In this document: in pieces, positions 19,547 through 25,582 of the stretch | Numbering within the stretch: the stretch's first letter is position 1 | How the letters are laid out: each line of letters opens with the position of its first letter | IMG/VR virus record: IMGVR_UViG_3300032267_001142 | Location: 1 to 64,000 of that record | Reading direction: 5' to 3' (one strand) | DNA: 64,000 nucleotides | Source of the DNA: a virus | Translations under genes and position numbers: made by a program | The notes under the pieces: model-generated | Databases searched by the model: none | Told to the model about the DNA's origin: nothing | Seen by the model: the letters and a program-made list of their open reading frames with translations, nothing else

Positions 19547-19741
19547 ATGACTAAAGGCCACTTCAACAGCTCAACCAACGAGGGTATTTCCAATCGCGGC
19601 GTCCACTTTCACATCGCGAGGGAAGCCGACCGCGACGAGCCCGACAACACGCGTTTCGAGTATAACATTCACCCAGTCAGCGGCCCAGTCATTTCGCGTG
19701 ACACGCTGAAGGAAGCCGTCGAAAGGGCGATGGAGCTGTAG
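19547..19741 (+). CDS. Small RDEPDN-family protein
   Basis: 64 residues, MTKGHFNSSTNEGIS.... The core ADRDEPDNTRFEYNIHP and the DTLKEAVERAMEL ending align by eye with the gene at 22946, so the two are paralogs. Function unknown. Confidence 0.65.
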   Translation: MTKGHFNSSTNEGISNRGVHFHIAREADRDEPDNTRFEYNIHPVSGPVISRDTLKEAVERAMEL

Positions 19742-19792
19742 CATTCTGAGTGGTTGGTAGCCAAATAAGGTTGCCAGCCGCTCTCGGCTATA

Positions 19793-19805
19793 CCGGGCAG
19801 CCAGG
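19793..19805. repeat. 13-bp boundary dyad
   Basis: CCGGGCAGCCAGG, 7 bases upstream of the -35 box at 19813. Confidence 0.8.
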
Positions 19806-19812
19806 ATTGTTG

Positions 19813-19840
19813 TTGACTTGTCGGTCTGTTCAAGTATCTT
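19813..19840 (+). promoter_or_regulatory. Promoter of the gene at 19847
   Basis: -35 TTGACT, 16-bp spacer, -10 TATCTT, 6 bases to the ATG. Confidence 0.75.
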
Positions 19841-19846
19841 TCCCGC

Positions 19847-20023
19847 ATGAGCACCGCCGCTATTGACATCCTGCAAATCAAAATCGTTCTCGCCGTCTAT
19901 AAGGAGACGAAGACTAAAGGTGAAGCTTTCGAGCTAGCTCGACAGCGCGGCTTTGTCATGGGCAGTCGAGACTTTGGATTGATGTGGGAAACCGTTGACG
20001 CGTGTGCGTGGGACGCGGCTTGA
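19847..20023 (+). CDS. 58-residue helical protein
   Basis: MSTAAIDILQIKIVLAVYKE... then FELARQRGFVMGSRDFGLMW and an end DACAWDAA. Start 6 bases from the -10. Its TGA is part of the next promoter's -35 box. Function unknown. Confidence 0.6.
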   Translation: MSTAAIDILQIKIVLAVYKETKTKGEAFELARQRGFVMGSRDFGLMWETVDACAWDAA

Positions 20024-20047
20024 CATTAGCGAAAGCTCTGATATTTT
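20020..20047 (+). promoter_or_regulatory. Promoter of the gene at 20054
   Basis: -35 TTGACA (overlapping the upstream TGA), 16-bp spacer, -10 TATTTT, 6 bases to the ATG. Confidence 0.75.
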
Positions 20048-20053
20048 CACAAC

Positions 20054-20239
20054 ATGTACAACGTCTGCCCAGTTCGGTCTTCACTCATTCACGAAATCAC
20101 GGAGGTTTCAGGCCATGCGCCTAACATCACCGGCAAGGAAAGCGAGGCTGTGCTCAAGGAAATCCTCGCCCGCGCTCGCTACGCCAAGCACGCGGAAACC
20201 TATCCCGACAATCGCAACACCGTCCGCCATGAAGTGTAA
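20054..20239 (+). CDS. 61-residue hypothetical protein
   Basis: MYNVCPVRSSLIHEITEVSG... with a helical middle SEAVLKEILARARYAKHAE. Start fixed by the promoter 6 bases upstream. Function unknown. Confidence 0.6.
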   Translation: MYNVCPVRSSLIHEITEVSGHAPNITGKESEAVLKEILARARYAKHAETYPDNRNTVRHEV

Positions 20240-20308
20240 AGTGTAACTCACCGCCTCGCGGATACTACTAGTTCAGTCAAATAACCATCTAGCCCCAATC
20301 TCGGCAAG

Positions 20309-20321
20309 CCGGGCTGCCAGG
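20309..20321. repeat. 13-bp boundary dyad between convergent genes
   Basis: CCGGGCTGCCAGG. Between the end of the plus gene at 20054 and the end of the minus gene at 20377. Confidence 0.8.
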
Positions 20322-20376
20322 TAACAAGAGAAAGCACCCGCGTCGTGCGGATGCGCCCCCTTGCTATGATGAAAGT

Positions 20377-20604
20377 TCAGAAGACTCGAATGACAATCGG
20401 CGGGCAGAAGTTGGGCCGGATTTCACGAAGTTCATGCACGTTGACCGGACGGAACACATTAGGAATGCCGAGCGTACGAAACGCGGCGTGCATGGCGAGA
20501 TTTTCAGGGACTTTGGTTTCTTCGTGTCCATTAGCGAGCCAGCGCAGACGGATGCGAGCGGCCACCATTTTCTTGCGCTGCTCAGGAGTAACGAGGTTGT
20601 TCAT
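20377..20604 (-). CDS. Small basic protein
   Basis: 75 residues from MNNLVTPEQRKKMVAARIRL. Arg-rich N-terminal helix, then VFRPVNVHELREIRPNFCPP. Start 9 bases from the -10 box. Function unknown. Confidence 0.6.
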   Translation of the reverse strand: MNNLVTPEQRKKMVAARIRLRWLANGHEETKVPENLAMHAAFRTLGIPNVFRPVNVHELREIRPNFCPPIVIRVF

Positions 20605-20613
20605 AGCGTCGAG

Positions 20614-20642
20614 ACTATGACATGTGCCTAGGTGTATGTCGA
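20614..20642 (-). promoter_or_regulatory. Promoter of the gene at 20604
   Basis: -35 TCGACA, 17-bp spacer, -10 CATAGT, 9 bases to the ATG. Confidence 0.5.
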
Positions 20643-20730
20643 GAGAAATCCAAAACAATTTCCGTGCCAACCCAAAGCCCTTGATACCTATAGACTAGCC
20701 AAATATAGTCCATAACATTAACCAAAAAGA

Positions 20731-20743
20731 CCTGGCTGCCCGG
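20731..20743. repeat. 13-bp boundary dyad
   Basis: CCTGGCTGCCCGG. Followed at once by the CTCATT repeat cluster. Confidence 0.75.
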
Positions 20744-20884
20744 CTTTCTCATTTTTGAGAGTCCGATTTTCTCATTTCTGATAATTCTCAAAAGTAAGAG
20801 TGAGAGGTCGTTCTCATTTCTTAGAGTTTCTCATTCTTGTTTTTGCGAGGCTCTCATTCTCATTATTAATACTCTCAAACACGA

Positions 20885-20916
20885 GAAGCCCGCCCTCATT
20901 TCTGAGAGCGGGCTTC
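20885..20916 (-). terminator. Hairpin after the gene at 20936
   Basis: 9-bp perfect stem GAAGCCCGC/GCGGGCTTC. The loop carries CTCATTTCTGAGA, a copy of the local repeat. Confidence 0.6.
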
Positions 20917-20935
20917 GGTAGGTTGTTCGGGCTCG

Positions 20936-21292
20936 CTAGCTGGGAAGCTGCAAGGGAAATTCCGAGGGTTTGACTGGACGCTCGACAAGGTCTGGCATGA
21001 CTTGCGCGCCACGTAGGTCAATCACGACGCCATGCACGGTCTTTTTCCAGTCGTAGCACGACGAACCGGAAGGCACGGCGGTCCACCCATCTGTGCCGAA
21101 AATTTCGGCGGCGCGCACAAGTCGCGATTCGTCATGCTCAACATAGCTGAAGAGCGTCGGAGTGGAAAGGTCAGAGACTCCGAAGTCGGAAAGGTTAGTC
21201 CCTTCCGGTAGCTTGGCCAGCATGCTGTCGAAAGTGGCGAGCTTCGTGCGTTGCGCGTTGAGTGAATCGGCGATGTGTTGGTTGTTTTTCAT
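20936..21292 (-). CDS. Hypothetical protein
   Basis: 118 residues, MKNNQHIADSLNAQRTKLAT.... A helical N-terminus then an alpha/beta end (DWKKTVHGVVIDLRGAQVMP). Start 9 bases from TAGAGT. No recognised domain. Confidence 0.65.
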   Translation of the reverse strand: MKNNQHIADSLNAQRTKLATFDSMLAKLPEGTNLSDFGVSDLSTPTLFSYVEHDESRLVRAAEIFGTDGWTAVPSGSSCYDWKKTVHGVVIDLRGAQVMPDLVERPVKPSEFPLQLPS

Positions 21293-21301
21293 AACGCAAC
21301 C

Positions 21302-21329
21302 ACTCTATCACGAGCGGGCCGCATGTCAC
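21302..21329 (-). promoter_or_regulatory. Promoter of the gene at 21292
   Basis: -35 GTGACA, 16-bp spacer, -10 TAGAGT, 9 bases to the ATG. Mirror image of the next promoter. Confidence 0.7.
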
Positions 21330-21362
21330 GTTAATTTTCTGTCATCTTGGTCTAGCAATGTT

Positions 21363-21396
21363 CGTGCCAGACGCATTTTCTTTTTAGTTTGGCATG
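21363..21396. promoter_or_regulatory. Paired TGGCAYG elements between divergent promoters
   Basis: CGTGCCAG (21363-21370) and TTGGCATG (21389-21396) are inverted copies of TGGCAYG, one facing each divergent gene. The same element precedes the genes at 19419, 20604, 22418 and 22600. Confidence 0.5.
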
Positions 21397-21418
21397 AAAC
21401 TATTTTTTGAAAGAATGC

Positions 21419-21446
21419 GTGACATGGCTGTGGCAGGGTGTATAGT
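21419..21446 (+). promoter_or_regulatory. Promoter of the gene at 21456
   Basis: -35 GTGACA, 16-bp spacer, -10 TATAGT, 9 bases to the ATG. Confidence 0.7.
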
Positions 21447-21455
21447 CGGGACGCT

Positions 21456-21698
21456 ATGAAAAACACCGCTTCAATCACTCACTACTCGCAACTGCTCAAG
21501 GGCGCAATCTATGTCGTCGAAGGGCGCACAGCGCGCTTCACTGGCGTCGTCAAACGTGTCGCACCGCTCTTTACGCGTCGCCCCATTTTCAGGGAACACG
21601 GCGTGCGATTCTCCGCCAAGATTACCAAGGTGCGCCGCGCCACCATTCCCGAGGTTGCCGCCTACCTTGGCAAGACGGTGGCAGACATGCGCGGTTAG
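21456..21698 (+). CDS. Small SQLxKG-family protein
   Basis: 80 residues from MKNTASITHYSQLLKGAIYV. The stretch HYSQLLKGAIYVVEGRTARF and the ending PEVAAYLGKTVADMRG align by eye with the gene at 22600 (HFSQLRKGSIYLAKGVLARF ... VRAYLGRR), so these are paralogs. Beta-rich; function unknown. Confidence 0.7.
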   Translation: MKNTASITHYSQLLKGAIYVVEGRTARFTGVVKRVAPLFTRRPIFREHGVRFSAKITKVRRATIPEVAAYLGKTVADMRG

Positions 21699-21716
21699 CT
21701 ATCAACGCCCGCTAAG

Positions 21717-21746
21717 GTTCCGAGGGGGTTCCAACCCCCTCGGAAC
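21717..21746 (+). terminator. Strong hairpin after the gene at 21456
   Basis: 14-base perfect inverted repeat GTTCCGAGGGGGTT / AACCCCCTCGGAAC with only CC between, 18 bases past the stop codon. Confidence 0.65.
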
Positions 21747-21926
21747 TGAGAGTTTCAGAAGTGAGATTCTCATTCTTGCTTTTGAGAATTCGCAGCGTTG
21801 AGAGTCTCGGTGTTGCGTTTGAGAGTCTCAAATATGAGGCTATTCTCATTTTTGCAAAGCCGGGCCTCCGGGTTCGGTGATGAACCTCAGAGGAGCAAAT
21901 ATATCGTATAGGCGTATCTTTGGAAG

Positions 21927-21939
21927 CCTGGCCGCCCGG
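21927..21939. repeat. 13-bp boundary dyad, last copy
   Basis: CCTGGCCGCCCGG. Thirtieth and last copy seen; I found none downstream. Confidence 0.75.
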
Positions 21940-22065
21940 TTTCTCATTTTTGAGAATGAGAGTCTCATTCTTGTTTTCGCGAATTCTCAGGTTTGCGATG
22001 TTGTTATTGAGAATTTCTCATTTCTGATATGTCAATTGTGAGGATTCTCATTCGCACAAACGAGA

Positions 22066-22093
22066 GCGAGGCCCTCATTCCTGAGAGCCTCGC
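22066..22093 (-). terminator. Hairpin after the gene at 22113
   Basis: 7-bp stem GCGAGGC/GCCTCGC whose loop again holds CTCATTCCTGAGA. Confidence 0.5.
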
Positions 22094-22112
22094 ATTCGTG
22101 AGAGTGGCGCGT

Positions 22113-22418
22113 TTACTTTGCTTCCGCTTGCTTTCGCGCAGCGTGGAATGCGTGGCGCAGTGTGTCTTCTTGCTGCTCCGATGTTTCGTTCAACTTAAGG
22201 TCCGCGTAGGCAGCGCCTACGCTGTTGCCTACAAGCACGGACACGATGACGCGCAGGGCTGGCGCTTTGGCGTCGTCTGTCAGGACTTCCAAGGGCTCAA
22301 ACCTTGCGACACTTAAAGGCATGGAATATGCTTTGTGATTCTGTGACCGGAAGCGGTCAACGGTGCGAAGGGCGGCGGAGCATAGGCGAAGGGCGGCGAT
22401 TGCGGAGAGGTCTTGCAT
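22113..22418 (-). CDS. Hypothetical protein
   Basis: 101 residues, MQDLSAIAALRLCSAALRTV..., central hydrophobic stretch ALRVIVSVLVGNSVGAAYAD and a helical basic end. Start 6 bases from TAGAGT. No recognised domain. Confidence 0.6.
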   Translation of the reverse strand: MQDLSAIAALRLCSAALRTVDRFRSQNHKAYSMPLSVARFEPLEVLTDDAKAPALRVIVSVLVGNSVGAAYADLKLNETSEQQEDTLRHAFHAARKQAEAK

Positions 22419-22424
22419 GGGAAG

Positions 22425-22452
22425 ACTCTAGCACATGGGGCGCGTGTGTCTA
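22425..22452 (-). promoter_or_regulatory. Promoter of the gene at 22418
   Basis: -35 TAGACA, 16-bp spacer, -10 TAGAGT, 6 bases to the ATG. Confidence 0.6.
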
Positions 22453-22462
22453 GTGAATTTCT

Positions 22463-22552
22463 TGTAATGTTTGGCTAGCATGTAGCGTGCCACGCAAGAA
22501 ACTTTCCGCACTTGGCATGGCGTATGCTACGCATCTAGCCTGAAAGATTACA
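22463..22552. promoter_or_regulatory. Imperfect inverted repeat between divergent promoters
   Basis: TGTAAT...GGCTAGCATGTAGCG on the left and CGTATGCTACGCATCTAGCC...ATTACA on the right form a long imperfect dyad. It encloses CGTGCCAC and TTGGCATG elements. Probably a shared regulatory site. Confidence 0.45.
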
Positions 22553-22562
22553 GAAAATTTAG

Positions 22563-22590
22563 GTGACAAGCTGCGCCCATGTGTTAATCT
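22563..22590 (+). promoter_or_regulatory. Promoter of the gene at 22600
   Basis: -35 GTGACA, 16-bp spacer, -10 TAATCT, 9 bases to the ATG. Confidence 0.7.
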
Positions 22591-22599
22591 CTTAACGCT

Positions 22600-22944
22600 A
22601 TGGGAAACAAAAAAACAATCTACGGGGGAAAGGCTGTCAGCCATTTCTCACAACTGCGCAAAGGTTCAATCTATCTCGCCAAAGGGGTGCTCGCACGCTT
22701 CACTGGCGACACGAAGAAAGTCGGACTCCTTCGTCGGGAGCGTCCGGTTTTCTCTTCGCACGGCAAACGCTACACGGCAAAGGTAACGGAAATTTCCACG
22801 GTTGACGGTGACGGCGTGCGCGCCTACCTTGGGCGTCGCGAGGACGAGCCCCTGCGCGGCACGAATGACCGCGTGCAAGCGTCCCTCTCCGCGCCCATGC
22901 TCGCCGAGTTTGAGAAAGTTACGAAAACCATCAAAGTCCGCTAA
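22600..22944 (+). CDS. SQLxKG-family protein
   Basis: 114 residues. Residues 14-75 align with the gene at 21456 (HFSQLRKGSIYLAKGVLARF, AKVTEIS, VRAYLG). The C-terminal 40 residues are an added helical tail. Function unknown. Confidence 0.7.
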   Translation: MGNKKTIYGGKAVSHFSQLRKGSIYLAKGVLARFTGDTKKVGLLRRERPVFSSHGKRYTAKVTEISTVDGDGVRAYLGRREDEPLRGTNDRVQASLSAPMLAEFEKVTKTIKVR

Positions 22945-22945
22945 C

Positions 22946-23137
22946 ATGCTAGCCACATTCAACAAATCCACAATGACCGGCACAAGCTTCAACGGCGTGA
23001 CCTTCTTCGTAGACAAGACAGTCAACAGGGACGAGCCAGACAACTCACGCACCGAATACCTCGTGCATGCGAAAGGTCAACCGCCAATTCAGTGCGACAC
23101 GCTGGACGAGGCGCTTCTCAAAGCTGAGAAACTTTAG
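22946..23137 (+). CDS. Small RDEPDN-family protein
   Basis: 63 residues, MLATFNKSTMTGTSFNGVTF.... The core VNRDEPDNSRTEYLVHAKGQ and the DTLDEALLKAEKL ending mark it as a paralog of the gene at 19547. Starts 1 base after the previous stop, so it is coupled to it. Confidence 0.65.
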   Translation: MLATFNKSTMTGTSFNGVTFFVDKTVNRDEPDNSRTEYLVHAKGQPPIQCDTLDEALLKAEKL

Positions 23138-23204
23138 TTCATAGCATCTCATTCTTGCGAGTTCGACCCTCGCAGGAATGGGAGCATGACTCTCAAAAAA
23201 GAGA

Positions 23205-23223
23205 CCCACCCCTGTTTATGAAA
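23205..23223 (+). repeat. 19-bp direct repeat, copy 1
   Basis: Begins CCCACCCCTG and ends TTTATGAAA; identical to 23366-23384. Confidence 0.85.
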
Positions 23224-23365
23224 TTTATTGACATTACAGGTTCGCGAAATACCGGGTGGGTATGAATTTTATTTCCACCTACAGGAAAAAAGAGGAGTAG
23301 CTACTATCATTGGGTACGGAGGTGTGTATCTCTATACCTTATGTATTCATACTCCTATACATACC

Positions 23366-23384
23366 CCCACCCCTGTTTATGAAA
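23366..23384 (+). repeat. 19-bp direct repeat, copy 2
   Basis: Identical to 23205-23223, 161 bases downstream. Confidence 0.85.
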
Positions 23385-23435
23385 CACTCGGGCATCGGAA
23401 GAGCTGCCAATAAGCTGTTTCCAAAAAACCTGGAC

Positions 23436-23448
23436 GGGTTAAAAACCC
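23436..23448 (-). terminator. Possible terminator of the minus-strand fibre operon
   Basis: GGGTT/AACCC stem with a 3-base loop, then CGTCCAGGTTTTTT on the transcribed strand. Weak. Confidence 0.35.
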
Positions 23449-23474
23449 CTAGGGCATTTTCATTATATATGCCG

Positions 23475-24254
23475 TTAACCAAGTCCGTTTAGTGGCGGGA
23501 CTGTGATTCTTGGGCTGAAAGTGCCTCCGCCTGCCGCGAAGCCCACGTCAGGCGTTACTCCTGAGATTGTCCACCTAGAGCCGTTCCACTGAAAAGAGGC
23601 TGTCGATGCGGGAGAATAGGTGCCACCTTTGAACCAGTTGTTTATTGATTTCGCCGTTGTCGCGTGAGCGTAAGTTATAGACATCCTATACTCACTAGCT
23701 AATGACGCGGATGATTCGTCAGCGCCAAAACCGCTGGTAGGCCCAAGCGTAATTAGGCCATTGAAAAGGCCACCGGTGATATAAAGTCCATTACCCGTGA
23801 TACCGCCATTAAAGGTTCCTCCGGTGATGTAAAGCAAGTAGACGATTAGAAAGGGCGTTCCGTTATTGATTATCGTCCTAAGAAATCTTGTGTTGATATT
23901 CCCGTTGAACGTTCCCGCTGTGATTTTTAGCGTGCCTAAGCCTGGAGAGTCGGGATAACCGTTAGTCTCCGCAAAACTGATGTTCCCGTTCCAGATTGTG
24001 TTGGTATTGAGGGAAGCTCTTTGACCAATTATTATGTTACCGCCGAAACTGCCGGAGGTTGGTCCTGTAGTGATAGACATATCATCAAGAACAACAACAG
24101 TATCCGAATCATTCGGCACCCGACCTAATGGTATTCCTGGAATTGTGCCTTTGCCAGTATAAGCCGAAGGCGTCGAATACCAGTTTGCTAAGTTATTCCA
24201 GTTTCCCGAAAGACCACCTGAAGCTGAGCCGTCGCCATAATAAACAGTAGCCAT
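23475..24254 (-). CDS. Putative tail fibre or spike protein, beta-helix-like
   Basis: 259 residues. The middle contains repeating turns (ITAGTFNGNIN, YITGGTFNGGITGNG, YITGGLFNGLITLG) typical of a beta-helix or beta-roll. It starts MATVYYGDGSASGGLSGNWN and ends in a glycine/proline-rich tip. It is last in the minus-strand virion operon. ATG overlaps the previous stop (TAATG). Probably an adsorption protein (inference). Confidence 0.6.
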   Translation of the reverse strand: MATVYYGDGSASGGLSGNWNNLANWYSTPSAYTGKGTIPGIPLGRVPNDSDTVVVLDDMSITTGPTSGSFGGNIIIGQRASLNTNTIWNGNISFAETNGYPDSPGLGTLKITAGTFNGNINTRFLRTIINNGTPFLIVYLLYITGGTFNGGITGNGLYITGGLFNGLITLGPTSGFGADESSASLASEYRMSITYAHATTAKSINNWFKGGTYSPASTASFQWNGSRWTISGVTPDVGFAAGGGTFSPRITVPPLNGLG

Positions 24255-24814
24255 TAGCGATTAATGTAAACCTCCGGATTCACTACCGCAGCGGCAGCTT
24301 TTTCATCGAACTTGAACTCTGTGGTGTTAACCCACGAGGCGACCCGCGCTATCTCTTTAGTTGGGTCTTTAACTACGGTGTCGTAATCTAATACGAGGAA
24401 TTTAGTCGCATTGTCCGTAAGTATTTTTTGCCATCTTGGATATTGTGATTCCGCTTTGTCCCTAGCTGCGATAAGTGTTGTAACATCCGCTTGATGTTCT
24501 GCAAATCTCTCAATTACCGCGTTCCAAGAAGCTAATATCTTAGGCAAAGCCCTACCCATGAAAATGAACCTATAATCGTCAGGCACGCTATCTAGGTAAC
24601 GGATGTTCGCGAGCTTAAACGAGTTCTCAAACTTTCCGGCCACGATGTTCTGGTGGTTTTCGTGCATACCATTCGGAAGTCTCATCAAATCAAGCGTAAG
24701 TTGGGCTGCGCGAGGAGATTCATCAATAATCAAACCTCCAGCCTGAAGCACTTCCATCATCATAGATGAGCCGCTTCGCCCCTGCGTGCATAAACAAACT
24801 CTTGGTATATTCAT
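24254..24814 (-). CDS. Sulfotransferase-family protein
   Basis: 186 residues. The N-terminal CTQGRSGSSMMMEVLQAGG fits the 5' phosphosulfate-binding loop of PAPS-dependent sulfotransferases (GRSGSS...). RFIFMGRALPKILASWNAV near residue 80 fits the second (3' phosphate-binding) motif, with Arg then Ser after it. LVLDYDTVVKDPTKEIARVA resembles the usual C-terminal 'Y(E/D)dl..dp...' element. Shorter than most full enzymes. Target unknown; the fibre-gene setting suggests virion or host glycan. Confidence 0.7.
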   Translation of the reverse strand: MNIPRVCLCTQGRSGSSMMMEVLQAGGLIIDESPRAAQLTLDLMRLPNGMHENHQNIVAGKFENSFKLANIRYLDSVPDDYRFIFMGRALPKILASWNAVIERFAEHQADVTTLIAARDKAESQYPRWQKILTDNATKFLVLDYDTVVKDPTKEIARVASWVNTTEFKFDEKAAAAVVNPEVYINR

Positions 24815-24815
24815 A

Positions 24816-25133
24816 TTAGTATCCTGGTAGAAATCCTACGACGTCCCATTTTGGACCGCTAGACCTATACATGACCTTAACGATATCAAAGCGCCCATTA
24901 GCTGTGGACAACGTTATAGAATATGGGCCAAAATTGAAAATCGCGTTCCAAGTAGCCGTTCCTGGGCTACCGCTTGAAGGTTGATAAAGACGATAGATTA
25001 TTTCTTGACCGTCGAAAGGAGAGCCGCTTGGAGAGGCTATAGTATTCGCGCCATTTGACAGGTTGACGTTTACGATTGTGCATTTCTCGAAATTACCCGT
25101 CTCTGACTTAATCTCGTTAGCTAAAATTTCCAT
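24816..25133 (-). CDS. Small virion-like protein
   Basis: 105 residues, MEILANEIKSETGNFEKCTI.... Ser/Gly/Pro-rich beta sequence (QPSSGSPGTATWNAIFNFG) ending KWDVVGFLPGY, as in fibre-associated or head-fibre domains. A GTGTAAAA motif lies just upstream. Confidence 0.5.
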   Translation of the reverse strand: MEILANEIKSETGNFEKCTIVNVNLSNGANTIASPSGSPFDGQEIIYRLYQPSSGSPGTATWNAIFNFGPYSITLSTANGRFDIVKVMYRSSGPKWDVVGFLPGY

Positions 25134-25141
25134 GCGAGTGA

Positions 25142-25321
25142 TTATTTTACACTAACCGATACGTCATTGACTAAATCAGTGAGTATAGTTAACAGCGCTG
25201 AAGCCTTGATTGAAGCTTCGGTTAGAGACTTGGACGCTCCACATCCCTCTATTTGCCAACAGACTTCCATAGCCGCGTCTCGGGCGGCGTTAATTCTGGT
25301 TTTGATATCTGGAGCGCTCAT
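25142..25321 (-). CDS. 59-residue helical protein
   Basis: MSAPDIKTRINAARDAAMEV..., then SLTEASIKASALLTILTDLV. Its 3' end contains the late-type motif GTGTAAAA that serves the next gene. Function unknown. Confidence 0.55.
   Translation of the reverse strand: MSAPDIKTRINAARDAAMEVCWQIEGCGASKSLTEASIKASALLTILTDLVNDVSVSVK
25145..25154 (-). promoter_or_regulatory. Late-type motif before the gene at 25133
   Basis: TAGTGTAAAA on the minus strand, 11 bases before the ATG. Confidence 0.55.
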
Positions 25322-25324
25322 ATT

Positions 25325-25537
25325 TTATCGTGTTTGAAGATATGGGTCGGCCTCTTCAATAGGGTCACGGGCGGAGTCGTTCTCACGCGCCTCATCATGA
25401 ATGGCGCTGAATACGCCGTCTTTCTCAACTGTTTCTACCGCGTTATGAGCTAGGACTTTGTGTTGTAATCTGCGTATAGCTTTCAGTCCGGTAGGAGGGA
25501 AGGTGCCAGCGTAATGAAATTTGGTATAATCGTCCAT
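25325..25537 (-). CDS. Small charged protein
   Basis: 70 residues, MDDYTKFHYAGTFPPTGLKA..., basic middle (IRRLQHKVLAHN), acidic C-terminus (DPIEEADPYLQTR). It has an early-type promoter 8 bases upstream, unusual in this late block. Function unknown. Confidence 0.55.
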   Translation of the reverse strand: MDDYTKFHYAGTFPPTGLKAIRRLQHKVLAHNAVETVEKDGVFSAIHDEARENDSARDPIEEADPYLQTR

Positions 25538-25545
25538 GTGCTTTT

Positions 25546-25574
25546 ATAGTAGCCCCGTTTGATAACGACGGCAA
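25546..25574 (-). promoter_or_regulatory. Sigma70-type promoter of the gene at 25537
   Basis: -35 TTGCCG, 17-bp spacer, -10 TACTAT, 8 bases to the ATG. Confidence 0.5.
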
Positions 25575-25582
25575 GTTTTAAC

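Larger units (their letters stand above)
20605..20935. other. 331-base non-coding segment with CTCATT repeats
   Basis: Contains the promoter of the minus gene at 20604, a CGTGCCAA element (20663-20670), the dyad at 20731, and at least seven CTCATT motifs from 20748 on, several paired with TGAGA. It ends in a terminator hairpin. No coding sequence seen. Confidence 0.6.
21699..22112. other. 414-base non-coding segment with CTCATT repeats
   Basis: Holds a terminator (21717-21746), a dyad (21927-21939) and about seven CTCATT motifs, many paired with TGAGA or AATGAG. The segments 21750-21850 and 21940-22095 consist almost wholly of these repeats. No coding sequence seen. Confidence 0.6.
23138..23474. 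other. 337-base junction between early and late regions
   Basis: No convincing gene. Contains one CTCATT copy, a 19-bp direct repeat (23205-23223 and 23366-23384), an inverted TATGTAT/ATACATA pair near 23340-23365, and a hairpin near the late operon end. A short frame from TTG at 23228 is open for 61 codons but has no supporting signal. Confidence 0.5.

Noticed and set aside
4842-21725. 15-bp identity ATCAACGCCCGCTAA at 4842 and 21711
   Set aside because: A match of this length is expected by chance once or twice in 64 kb.
21859-21871. CCGGGCCTCCGGG as another dyad copy
   Set aside because: Its arms do not match the CCTGGC/GCCAGG pattern; left out of the count.
2780-21939. CRISPR array
   Set aside because: The 13-bp repeats are palindromic, widely and unevenly spaced, and separated by genes.
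23228-23413. 61-codon frame from TTG in the junction
   Set aside because: The TTG belongs to a TTGACA box, the frame crosses repeats, and no start signal supports it.
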